Shown: in pieces, positions 1-6,891 of the stretch | How the letters are laid out: each line of letters begins with the position of its first letter | Position numbering within the stretch: position 1 is the first letter of the stretch | Assembly (NCBI GenBank): GCA_027622495.1 | Contig: JAQBYL010000173.1 | Span: 1 to 8,339 of the forward strand | Direction: 5' to 3' | DNA: 8,339 nt | DNA from: Pseudomonadota bacterium | Lineage (GTDB): Bacteria > Pseudomonadota > Gammaproteobacteria > Pseudomonadales > Azotimanducaceae | The notes under the pieces: generated by a model | Told to the model about the DNA's origin: nothing | Seen by the model: only the letters and a program-made list of their open reading frames with translations | Databases searched by the model: none | Position numbers and translations under genes: made by a program

Positions 1-12
1 CGAGCCACTATT

Positions 13-837
13 CTAGCGGCCGGTGAATTCCGGCTTGCGCTTTTCCAGGAACGCCTGAACACCTTCCTTGAAGTCTTCGCTGGCAAACAGACCGCCCAGG
101 TGAACCATCAGATGGTCAACGGCGGTGTCGTAGGATTCTTCAAGGCCCATGCGCATCATGCGTTTGGTGGTCTGCACCGCCATGGGCGCGTTGTCCGCGA
201 TGTCCTGAGCCCACTCCATGGCTGTTTCCATCAGCTTGTCATTGGGAACGACCGCGTTGACCAGACCGATGTCCAGGCTTTCCTGTGCGTCGATGGTGCG
301 TCCGCGGTAGTACAACTCCGAGGCTTTCGCCCAGCCGATCAGACGCGGCAGCAGCCAGGTGCCGCCGCTTTCCGGGACTACGTTGCGTTTGGCGGTAACC
401 GCGGCCATTTTGGCTGATTCGGCCATGATGCGAATGTCGCACAAGAGCGTGATGTCCATGCCGTAGCCGGCAGCGGCGCCATTAACAGCGCACACGATGG
501 GTGTGTCGATGTTCCACATGACGTTGATGGGTGCGTCGCGCAGATCGAAGAGCTGGCGTGGGGGTCGGTTGTCGCCCTCCCCCTGTTTGCGCGAACCGAT
601 GCCGCCGCTGCCGACGTCGATCAGATCCAGACCGGAGCAGAAGCCGCGTCCCGCACCAGTCAGCACGATACAGCGGATTTCCGGATCGCGATTCGCTTCG
701 ACCATCTTGGCCGACAGTTCGTTGAGCATGTCGCGGCTGATGGCATTGAGGCGCTCGGGTCGGTTGAGCGTGATGATCGCGATACGGTCTTTCTGCTCAA
801 CGAGCAGTTCCGGGGTGGAAGAGGGGGTCATGGCCAC
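13..837 (-). CDS. Enoyl-CoA hydratase/isomerase (crotonase) family protein, atypical active site
   Basis: A 274-residue crotonase-fold protein of normal family length, acting on acyl-CoA thioesters in the cytoplasm. The N-terminus has the usual LNRPERLNAIS segment (residues 24-34). The first oxyanion-hole segment is GFCSGLD (65-71) and the second is NGAAAGYGMD (119-128). PESGGTWLLPRLIG (155-168) follows, and the C-terminus ends EKRKPEF. Aligned by eye to rat mitochondrial enoyl-CoA hydratase, the position of Glu144 is Asp128 and the position of Glu164 is Thr148, so the classical hydratase glutamate pair is absent. Glu156 in PESGG is a possible alternative acid/base. It may therefore be an isomerase or another crotonase rather than a standard hydratase. 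Start: GTG at 837 has AGGAG six bases upstream; the ATG at 831 (two codons in) is possible but further from it. It is last in the minus-strand set seen here, 122 bases after the CoA-transferase gene. The family is certain, the reaction is not. Confidence 0.93.
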   Translation of the reverse strand: MAMTPSSTPELLVEQKDRIAIITLNRPERLNAISRDMLNELSAKMVEANRDPEIRCIVLTGAGRGFCSGLDLIDVGSGGIGSRKQGEGDNRPPRQLFDLRDAPINVMWNIDTPIVCAVNGAAAGYGMDITLLCDIRIMAESAKMAAVTAKRNVVPESGGTWLLPRLIGWAKASELYYRGRTIDAQESLDIGLVNAVVPNDKLMETAMEWAQDIADNAPMAVQTTKRMMRMGLEESYDTAVDHLMVHLGGLFASEDFKEGVQAFLEKRKPEFTGR

Positions 838-872
838 AAGCGTCTCCTGAGGTTGAAGTCTGTTTTCGGGGT

Positions 873-892
873 TTCGAGGCAGTCGCCTCGAA
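873..892 (-). promoter_or_regulatory. Perfect hairpin in the gap between the CoA-transferase and crotonase genes
   Basis: Arms TTCGAGGC and GCCTCGAA (8 bp, no mismatch) enclose a 4-base loop, inside the 122-base gap (838-959). No T-run follows the stem on either strand, so it does not look like an intrinsic terminator. It lies about 35 bases upstream of the GTG start at 837. It could stabilise an mRNA end, cause partial attenuation, or be a processing site. The role is inference; the stem itself is plain in the sequence. Nothing else of note was seen in this gap. Confidence 0.5.
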
Positions 893-959
893 GCATCCGG
901 TTCAAAGTGATTGAGTGCAATTATCAGCGCTGCCGTGAGGCGTTTGCAAACCGCGTGCC

Positions 960-2114
960 TCAGCCGGGAGATTCAAGCTCTGCCAGGATCTCTGATCGGT
1001 GTTCGTCCAGGTGCGGTGGTGGGGTGAGATCGCCTCTGGTGTTCAGGGATCCGCTCAGGGCAATGGTGCGAACGCCCCGCCCCGATGCAAGTAACTGATC
1101 TTTAGCTGCCGGCTCGGCAAAGACCTGGGCCATATCATTCACGAACCCAAACGGGACCTTGGCCCGGGCGAGCGATTCTGCCAGATCTGCTGAATTCATC
1201 TGCTTTGTGAGTGCAACGATCAGAGCTACCAGCGCGGCACGGTTCTGCACACGCGCGGCATTTGAAGTAAAACGCGGATCCGCGCACCACTCGGTCCGGT
1301 TGAGGGCAGCGGCAAAGCCCTGCCACTGGCGTTCGGTACCCACAGCGATAACCAGCTGCCGTTGATCAGCACAGGTGAGGATGTTGCCATAGGGCACAAT
1401 GTTCGGGTGCTGCGAACCCATGGCACGGGGAATCGCACCGGCATAAAGGTAGTTGCTCGCCTGATTTGCCAGCGATGCGCTGGCACTGGCCATGAGCGAG
1501 GTTGCAACATACGCACCTTGCCCGGTTCGATTCCGTTCGAGCAACGCAAGCAACAGCCCCTCTTTCAACTGATGTGCGGCCAGCAGGTCCACCAGCGCCA
1601 CTGGCATTTTCACACCCCCGCTATCGGGTTCGCCGTTGATCAGTGTAAAACCACTCTCTGCCTGAATGATCGCGTCAAAACCCGGTCGATTGTCTTGCGC
1701 ACCGTAGGCGCTGATCTGCAGATAGATCAGGCCTGAATTCAAAGCGCTAAGGTCCTCCCAGGCGAGACCGAACTTGGCGTCGTCGCCTGGTTTGTAACCG
1801 ATGATGACAATGTCGCTGCGTTTGACAAGTTGTTGAACCAGCGCCTGACCCTCGGGGGAAGCGATGTCGATCGCGATCGATCGTTTGCCCCAGTTGGCGC
1901 AGGAAAAATAGCCGGATACATCGTCGCTGCGATCTTCTGAACTCAAATACCAGCCGCGAGTTGGATCCCCGCTGCCGGGTTGTTCAACTTTGATCACGTC
2001 GGCGCCGAGTTCCGCGCAGAACTGGCCGATCAACGGTCCAGCCAGAATATTGGCGAGCTCCAGAACTTTGAGACCGGCTAATGGCAAGGTCGGCTTGGCG
2101 GCAGAATCTGTCAT
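960..2114 (-). CDS. CaiB/BaiF family (family III) CoA-transferase
   Basis: A 384-residue family III CoA-transferase, close to the usual length of about 380-400. Such enzymes move CoA from a donor thioester to a carboxylic acid through an aspartyl-CoA intermediate. The N-terminal Rossmann part has GLKVLELANILAGPLIGQF (14-32) and GADVIKVEQPGSGDPTR (37-53). RPGFDAIIQAESG (143-155) follows, then PVALVDLLAA (171-180), in which Asp176 fits the catalytic aspartate. GSQHPNIVPYGN (233-244) and a C-terminal PPPHLDEHRSEIL (365-377) complete the family signature. The ATG overlaps the transporter stop as ATGA (2111-2114), and no strong ribosome site precedes it, so translation is probably coupled to the transporter. 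Linkage to a carrier and a crotonase suggests it activates an imported acid. Donor and acceptor cannot be assigned, because this family diverges widely in substrate. Confidence 0.93.
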   Translation of the reverse strand: MTDSAAKPTLPLAGLKVLELANILAGPLIGQFCAELGADVIKVEQPGSGDPTRGWYLSSEDRSDDVSGYFSCANWGKRSIAIDIASPEGQALVQQLVKRSDIVIIGYKPGDDAKFGLAWEDLSALNSGLIYLQISAYGAQDNRPGFDAIIQAESGFTLINGEPDSGGVKMPVALVDLLAAHQLKEGLLLALLERNRTGQGAYVATSLMASASASLANQASNYLYAGAIPRAMGSQHPNIVPYGNILTCADQRQLVIAVGTERQWQGFAAALNRTEWCADPRFTSNAARVQNRAALVALIVALTKQMNSADLAESLARAKVPFGFVNDMAQVFAEPAAKDQLLASGRGVRTIALSGSLNTRGDLTPPPHLDEHRSEILAELESPG

Positions 2115-3406
2115 TGCATGGCAGCCGCTCTTTCCAGATCGCCACGCAGGGTTCTTGCAGCCATCAGGTAGAGCACGGCGGATGCCAGGTTGAAGACCAG
2201 GCTGGCCACCAGCGCCCAGCGCAACGAGTCGACCCCGAGGTCAGTGGTGGCCGCGAGCACGTCAGAAAGTATGCCGGTGAACTGTGGACCGAGCCCCATG
2301 CCGATGATGTTGAGGATGAAGAGCAAAATGGCGGCAGCCAGCGATCGCATCCGCAGACCCACCATGCTCTGGGTCATGGAGAAGGTCGGTGCCAGGTAAT
2401 AGGCGCCCAGCACGTAAGGAACGGCGAGCACGATCAGCGCAACCGTGGGGGAGCCATGCAGGTACACAAAGGCACTGAACGGAAGCGATATCAGCGTGGT
2501 GATGCCAGGCAGCCACAGGTACCAGCGTTTGTCGCGCCGGGCCAGCCGGTCACCCATGTAGCCACCCAGAAAGGTTCCTGCGATGGAGGCAAAACCCAGG
2601 TAAAACAGTGCGGTTCCCATTTCTGTGGAACTTAAACCATGGCTGCGGTTGAACATGGCCGGGATCCAGTAGCCAACACCGTAGCCGACGAAGGCGTGGA
2701 ACCCGCCACCAAGCGCCATGAGTTTGAAGCTTTTTAAGGACCACAGATATTTGAACACTTCAGCCACGGCCGGTGCTTCACCGGTGGCCATCTGGATGCC
2801 CTCCGAGACACCGCGCGGAGGCTCACGCAGCGTCAATCGGACCAGGATAGCCAGCGCAACCCCCGGCAGACCCACCACCATGAAGGCGGTACGCCAGTCG
2901 AATGCGTCGTTGATCCAGCCGCCACCGAGATTGCCGATCATGGTGCCAATGGGAATACCCAGCGCGTAGATGGCCAGTGCAGTGGCACGATTTTCCGGCG
3001 GAAACATGTCGGATATCATTGAGTGCGATGGTGGACTGCCACCCGCTTCACCCACTGCAACAGCAATCCGGGCGAACAGCAGCTGAACGAAGTTGGCAGC
3101 CAGGCCACACACCGCTGTCGCTGCACTCCACAGCGCCAGACAGATGGTCAAGACGTTCAGACGCGAGCCCTTGTCTGCCGCTCGCGCGATGGGTATACCA
3201 AGCACGGTATAGAAAAGAGCGAAAGCGAACCCACCGAGAAAACCCATCAGGGTGTCGGAGACGCCGAGGTCTGCGCGGATGGGTTCAACCAGAATCCCGA
3301 GGATCGAGCGGTCGATGAAATTGAAGACGTAGACCACGACCAGAAGGCCGAGCGCGTAGGCACGGTAGGCGGGGCTGAATGCACCGCCGGTTTGTGTGTT
3401 ACTCAT
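2111..3406 (-). CDS. MFS transporter, spinster-like
   Basis: A 431-residue major facilitator superfamily protein with about 12 hydrophobic segments. TM1 carries NFIDRS (residues 29-34), typical of the spinster-like and organic-anion carrier groups. The TM2-TM3 loop has a motif A variant, GIPIARAADKGSR (70-82), with a second copy GGYMGDRLARRDKRW (281-295) in the C-terminal half. ARIAVAVGEAGGSPP (112-126) in TM4-TM5 resembles motif B, with Arg113 and Glu120. The start is placed at ATG 3406, with GGGGA four bases upstream. A longer reading from TTG at 3430 adds eight residues but has no ribosome site. Its stop overlaps the CoA-transferase start by four bases. It probably imports the organic acid or alcohol handled by the neighbouring genes; substrate and direction are inference. 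Confidence 0.92.
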   Translation of the reverse strand: MSNTQTGGAFSPAYRAYALGLLVVVYVFNFIDRSILGILVEPIRADLGVSDTLMGFLGGFAFALFYTVLGIPIARAADKGSRLNVLTICLALWSAATAVCGLAANFVQLLFARIAVAVGEAGGSPPSHSMISDMFPPENRATALAIYALGIPIGTMIGNLGGGWINDAFDWRTAFMVVGLPGVALAILVRLTLREPPRGVSEGIQMATGEAPAVAEVFKYLWSLKSFKLMALGGGFHAFVGYGVGYWIPAMFNRSHGLSSTEMGTALFYLGFASIAGTFLGGYMGDRLARRDKRWYLWLPGITTLISLPFSAFVYLHGSPTVALIVLAVPYVLGAYYLAPTFSMTQSMVGLRMRSLAAAILLFILNIIGMGLGPQFTGILSDVLAATTDLGVDSLRWALVASLVFNLASAVLYLMAARTLRGDLERAAAMQ

Positions 3407-3475
3407 TAAATCCCCAGCTTCCCGCCGCAAGTGTGCCGGGGATCGGTGTGATGGACAAGTTTGGGCGTCGGCGGA

Positions 3476-3601
3476 TCAGCCGCGGGCCATGTCGAGCATC
3501 TCGTTCACGTCGATGATCTGACCGATCCAGAACCAGGCCGCGATGACAAAAACGCCGACACAAATACCTAACGCCAGTTTTTCAAGCAGTTTGCGATTCA
3601 T
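3476..3601 (-). CDS. 41-residue single-helix membrane protein
   Basis: A 41-residue ORF too short for usual gene-calling cut-offs. It starts with the basic stretch MNRKLLEKLALG, continues as one hydrophobic helix (about residues 9-30, ICVGVFVIAAWFWIG), and ends in an acidic tail around DVNEMLDMARG. By the positive-inside rule the N-terminus should face the cytoplasm and the tail the periplasm. AAAGGA lies seven bases upstream of the ATG, and the start is ten bases after the stop of the preceding membrane gene, as expected for an expressed operon member. I do not recognise a family. Size and position suggest an accessory subunit or stabiliser of the neighbouring four-helix proteins or of the PQQ dehydrogenase complex. 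That is inference from context. It could also be a chance ORF, but the ribosome site, spacing and clean topology argue against this. Confidence 0.72.
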   Translation of the reverse strand: MNRKLLEKLALGICVGVFVIAAWFWIGQIIDVNEMLDMARG

Positions 3602-3611
3602 GTGGGATCCT

Positions 3612-4088
3612 TTACGAAAATCCGATCCAGCGACCGGAGGCAGCGACGGTAAACCACACCGTCAGAGAAGCAATGGCGAGAACCTTTGGTGTCCAGGCGT
3701 TCAGCTCGCTCAGATCGCCACGCAGGAGCGGTCGCTTGATCGCGTAAAGAAAGAAGATGCCGAACGCGAGGCTCGCCATTTTGGCCCAGAAAAATTCGTT
3801 GTAGTTGAGTTTGATGGCCACGGCTGAACTCATGAAGATGCCGGTAAGAATGATCACCACCAGCGACCGGTTAATCCAGGGTTGGGTATTATCGAGCACG
3901 GTATCAACCGGCACGTCACGCATCACCACACCTAAAAGCCGCAAGTCACTGGTGAGGATCATGCCGCCGAGGACCACCATGGAGAGCAGGTGAAAAACCT
4001 GCACGATGGCGAATGTTCCACCGTAAGCTTTGGAGATGTCCGCAAGGATCGACGTATCGAGCCATTCGAAAAAAGGCAGTGTGTCCAT
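3612..4088 (-). CDS. Four-helix membrane protein, second paralog (DUF6644-like)
   Basis: A 158-residue integral membrane protein with about four hydrophobic segments (near residues 24-46, 72-94, 98-118 and 134-155). The start is ATG 4088, two bases after the stop of the upstream paralog and preceded by a GGGGGG run six bases away. A reading from ATG 4133 would overlap that gene and add 15 residues absent from the paralog. Key residues are EWLDT (8-12), His33 (the only histidine), DLRLLG (48-53), RDVP (57-60), TG (82-83), WAK (101-103), Trp145 and GR (152-153). These match the preceding gene residue for residue without gaps over the first half. From memory this resembles the family called DUF6644, of unknown function. 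Being behind a PQQ dehydrogenase that lacks its own membrane domain suggests an electron-accepting or anchoring subunit; that is inference. Confidence 0.85.
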   Translation of the reverse strand: MDTLPFFEWLDTSILADISKAYGGTFAIVQVFHLLSMVVLGGMILTSDLRLLGVVMRDVPVDTVLDNTQPWINRSLVVIILTGIFMSSAVAIKLNYNEFFWAKMASLAFGIFFLYAIKRPLLRGDLSELNAWTPKVLAIASLTVWFTVAASGRWIGFS

Positions 4089-4090
4089 GA

Positions 4091-4678
4091 TCAGCCCCCC
4101 GCCTGTTCGAGCGCCGCAAGCTCGTTGACACATCCAGCTGCCCAGTACATGAACGACGACATCTGTTGATGGCAGTCATACCAGTCGTAGGCAATGATCC
4201 GGCCGGTTGCGACCACCCCGGCCCACAGGGTTAGTGACAAGCCGGCCCCCACACGGATTCTTTTTGGCGGAAGTGGATCGGTATCCCAGCTGTTCACCGC
4301 GCCTTTCATCTTGTTGCGAAACAGAAGAGCGTTGATACCCGCAGCGATCAGCAACACAACTTTGATGCGAAACCAGATGCTGTTTGTGGATCGAACCGGT
4401 ATTGCATAGAACAGCAGAAAACCGGTGACGACCATCACGACAAAACCGATCATCATGGGAGTGTCCAGACGATGAGCGATGGTGCTGGCCGGGACGTCTT
4501 TGAAAGCCAGGCCCAACATGCGTAGATCAATCACCGCGAGCATGCCCAGAAACACCATGAGGGTGAGCACGTGTGTGCCTTCAACCCAGTTGTACATGTA
4601 GTACGACTCATGAAGGTTGGTGCTCCAGGCGTGGGTGTCCAGCCATTCGGCGAAACTTAACAGCAGTTCATTCAGCAC
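4091..4678 (-). CDS. Four-helix membrane protein, first paralog (DUF6644-like)
   Basis: A 195-residue membrane protein with about four hydrophobic segments (near residues 30-58, 74-94, 100-120 and 141-164). It shares with the next gene EWLDT (11-15), His36, DLRMLG (51-56), KDVP (60-63), TG (85-86), the F..K motif (103-106), Trp152 and GR (159-160). His36 aligns exactly with His33 of the paralog. It differs by a C-terminal tail of about 30 residues after the last helix that contains Cys169, His170 and Cys183. The start is GTG at 4678, with GGGA five bases upstream, 112 bases after the dehydrogenase stop. The pair looks like an old tandem duplication that has diverged. The function is unknown. 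A membrane subunit passing electrons from the PQQ dehydrogenase to quinone, or an anchor for it, fits the position but is not shown by sequence. Confidence 0.85.
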   Translation of the reverse strand: MLNELLLSFAEWLDTHAWSTNLHESYYMYNWVEGTHVLTLMVFLGMLAVIDLRMLGLAFKDVPASTIAHRLDTPMMIGFVVMVVTGFLLFYAIPVRSTNSIWFRIKVVLLIAAGINALLFRNKMKGAVNSWDTDPLPPKRIRVGAGLSLTLWAGVVATGRIIAYDWYDCHQQMSSFMYWAAGCVNELAALEQAGG

Positions 4679-4790
4679 AAATAATCCCGCAACAAGTCCT
4701 TGAACTGGTTTGATGATGCCAATTTTCAGGTGCCGGCGCCACGCTTGCCCACCTGCAGGATTTTCGGATATCCCCTATGGACTGGTTCAC

Positions 4791-6698
4791 TCAGCGTTTT
4801 AAGCGATAGGCGATCACGTAATCATCGGGGCCGATCCCAAGTTGCCCGTGGCCGCCTGCCGCAACGACGATGTATTGTTGACCATCTACGGCATAGCTCA
4901 TGGGCGTTGCCATTGGTGCGGAGGGCAGACGGGTGTCCCACAGCAGATCTCCAGTCATGGCGTCGAAGATGCGCAGCTTTTTTTCTGCCGCGGCACCGAT
5001 CACAACCAGGCCGCTCCTGGTGAGCAGCGGACCACCCATGCCAGGCACCCCCCATTCAAAGTTGGGGACGATGGCAGGGGCGATATCGGCAATTGATCCG
5101 AGCGGCACGTCCCACAGAATCTGGCGGGCTTTAAGGTCCACGGCCACCAGCTTGCCCCACGGTGGCGCAATACACGGCAGACCCAGGGCGGAAAGAAAGA
5201 TCCGCCTCGCCATGAAGTAAGGGGTGCCCGTCATGCGGGACACCTGCCAGTCATCGAGGTTGCCGGCGTCAACTTCTGCCTGGATCTGATCGCGGGGAAT
5301 CAAACGGATCTGCGCGGGGATCTGGTTGACGTTTGCAACTGCGATCTGACGTTCTTCATCGACCGCAACACCTCCCCAGTTCGACCCGCCCGCGTAGCTG
5401 GGACTCTGCAGGGTGCCCTTGAGCGAAGGTGGGGTGAAGATGCCCTCTGAGCGGTAGCTGGCCAGGACTTTCTTACAGCCCAGCTTGTCGAAGATGGCGA
5501 TGCCGAACGCGTCATCTTCTGTGAGTGCACGCTGGTCAGACAGGGGCGGGATCGCGGAAAAAGGCTGGGTGGGCGAGACCCGTTCGCCTGGTACATCCGT
5601 GGCTGGGACCATTCGTTCTTCAAAACCGAGCAGCGGCGCACCGCTGTCGCGATGAAAGCCGAACAGCATGCCGGTCTTGGTCACGATCACTACTGCGGGT
5701 GTGGCTGTGCCGTTGACATCAAGTGTCATCAGGGTGGGTTGCGAGGGAATATCGTAGTCCCATATGTCGTGGTGCACGGTCTGCTGGTGCCAGCGCACTT
5801 CGCCGGTTGCCACGTCCAGGGCCACCAGTGAATTTGCATAGTGGTTGTCGCCGAGGCGCTCACCGCCATAGAAGTCCGGGCTTGGCGACGAGGTCGGCAC
5901 ATAGACCAGGCCGCGTTCGACATCTGCTGTAAGCGGTGCCCAGGCATTGGCAGCGCCGGTAATTTCGGTACTCCTGGGTTGCCAGCTTTCGAACGCCGGA
6001 TCAGATGGATCGCGGGGAATCGGATCCCAGATCCACAACACCTGGCCGGTTTTGGCATCCAGGGCGCGCACAATACCGCGCTCCAGATCAACGGCCCGGT
6101 TGTCACCGATGGCAGAGCCAACAATGATCCGATCCGCAAGGACCGCCGGAGGCGAGGTGACCGAGTAATCGCCGGTTGAAACTGACCCCACTCCGATACT
6201 CAGATCCACCCGACCGTTGGTGCCGAAGTCCGCACAGGGTTGGCCGGTTAATGCATCCAGCGCAATGATTTCACCGACCAGCGTGCCCAGATACACACGG
6301 GCGGGACAGACGTGACTTTCGCCCTCCCACAGACTCACACCGCGTGATGCACTCTCTGAATAACCGATGTCTTTCGGCAACTGTGCATCGAACGACCAGA
6401 CCAGCTCACCGGTGGCCGAGTTGAGCGCCTTGACCTCGTTGGAACTGGTGCTGATGAACAGCAGATGTTTCCAGATGATCGGGTTCGCTTGAAAGCTGTG
6501 GTCTTTGTTCTTGAACCCGGCATTGAGATCCCCGGTTCGAAACGTCCAGGCAACTTCCAGATCGTCGAGGTTTTGAGCGTTGATCTGATCCAGATCCACG
6601 TACTGACGGCCGCCTTCGCCGCCATATTGCTGCCAGGACCAGCCGCATGAAGGCAGACAGATGAGGGCACACAGCAGGATCGAATCAATTCTTGGCAT
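4791..6698 (-). CDS. PQQ-dependent dehydrogenase (glucose/polyol dehydrogenase-like), probable lipoprotein
   Basis: A 635-residue quinoprotein dehydrogenase with an eight-bladed propeller pattern, oxidising an alcohol, polyol or sugar in the periplasm with PQQ as cofactor. The start is taken at ATG 6698. In-frame starts at 6743 and 6770 (GTG) only add a polar extension before a good signal peptide, although the ribosome site at 6698 is weak. The signal peptide has hydrophobic residues 6-17 and a lipobox-like LPSC ending at Cys18. The mature part opens WQQYGGEGGRQY. HHDIWDYDIPSQPT (309-322) and VTKTG (339-343) are hallmarks; Asp314 and Lys341 align with Asp466 and Lys493 of E. coli glucose dehydrogenase. 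PPWGKLVAVDL (512-522), MGGPLLTRSGLVVIG (554-568) and AAGGHGQLG (613-621) close the propeller. There is no N-terminal membrane domain and no CxxCH heme site, so electrons must leave through a partner, plausibly the two membrane proteins downstream. Substrate unknown. Confidence 0.93.
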   Translation of the reverse strand: MPRIDSILLCALICLPSCGWSWQQYGGEGGRQYVDLDQINAQNLDDLEVAWTFRTGDLNAGFKNKDHSFQANPIIWKHLLFISTSSNEVKALNSATGELVWSFDAQLPKDIGYSESASRGVSLWEGESHVCPARVYLGTLVGEIIALDALTGQPCADFGTNGRVDLSIGVGSVSTGDYSVTSPPAVLADRIIVGSAIGDNRAVDLERGIVRALDAKTGQVLWIWDPIPRDPSDPAFESWQPRSTEITGAANAWAPLTADVERGLVYVPTSSPSPDFYGGERLGDNHYANSLVALDVATGEVRWHQQTVHHDIWDYDIPSQPTLMTLDVNGTATPAVVIVTKTGMLFGFHRDSGAPLLGFEERMVPATDVPGERVSPTQPFSAIPPLSDQRALTEDDAFGIAIFDKLGCKKVLASYRSEGIFTPPSLKGTLQSPSYAGGSNWGGVAVDEERQIAVANVNQIPAQIRLIPRDQIQAEVDAGNLDDWQVSRMTGTPYFMARRIFLSALGLPCIAPPWGKLVAVDLKARQILWDVPLGSIADIAPAIVPNFEWGVPGMGGPLLTRSGLVVIGAAAEKKLRIFDAMTGDLLWDTRLPSAPMATPMSYAVDGQQYIVVAAGGHGQLGIGPDDYVIAYRLKR

Positions 6699-6796
6699 CG
6701 TTGATCTCGGGGTTGTCAGCGCACGATACCCTTCTGACTGCATCAGCGAGCAAATGGTTGCCTGACGCACGCTGATAGTGACGGGAAATTTAGCGT

Positions 6797-6825
6797 TTGC
6801 CTTTCGGTTTTGCGGTGTCTAGTCT
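6797..6825 (+). promoter_or_regulatory. Weak candidate sigma-70 promoter for the plus-strand genes
   Basis: TTGCCT (6797-6802) and TAGTCT (6820-6825) are separated by 17 bases, the preferred spacing. The boxes match the consensus at only four and three of six positions, so this is a tentative call. Transcription from here would begin near 6832 and include the 15-codon leader ORF. Confidence 0.2.
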
Positions 6826-6854
6826 GTTTCGTTCAGTGCCACGCAGAACGGAAC

Positions 6855-6872
6855 ACAAAAGTTTCGTTTTGT
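6855..6872. promoter_or_regulatory. AT-rich inverted repeat upstream of the leader ORF
   Basis: ACAAAA (6855-6860) and TTTTGT (6867-6872) form a perfect 6-bp dyad with a 6-base centre, ending eight bases before the Shine-Dalgarno of the leader ORF. It could be an operator or a weak RNA stem near the ribosome site. The dyad is short enough to arise by chance. Confidence 0.25.
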
Positions 6873-6891
6873 CACTACGAAGGAGGTTCTC

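Noticed and set aside
873..892. Intrinsic terminator
   Set aside because: The stem is perfect but no T-run follows on either strand.
1862..1883. Run of overlapping GATC/CGATCG motifs
   Set aside because: It lies inside the CoA-transferase gene, encodes ordinary residues (IAIDIAS) and is explained by codon choice.
2081..2635. 184-residue plus-strand ORF, and many similar ORFs (e.g. 5729-6139, 3023-3409, 100-417)
   Set aside because: They lie antisense or out of frame within strongly recognisable genes and their translations show no family features; they are shadows of GC-rich coding sequence.
4089..4133. Upstream start (ATG 4133) for the second four-helix protein
   Set aside because: It overlaps the preceding gene and adds 15 residues that do not align with the paralog; ATG 4088 has a good ribosome site and fits the alignment.
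4679..4790. Long-loop inverted repeat CAGGTG...CACCTG in the gap after the dehydrogenase
   Set aside because: Only 6 bp with a 17-base loop and no T-run; not better than chance in GC-rich DNA. No further ORF with a ribosome site was found in this gap.
6699..6770. N-terminal extension of the PQQ dehydrogenase to GTG 6770 or ATG 6743
   Set aside because: It would put a polar segment before the signal peptide and neither start has a ribosome site.
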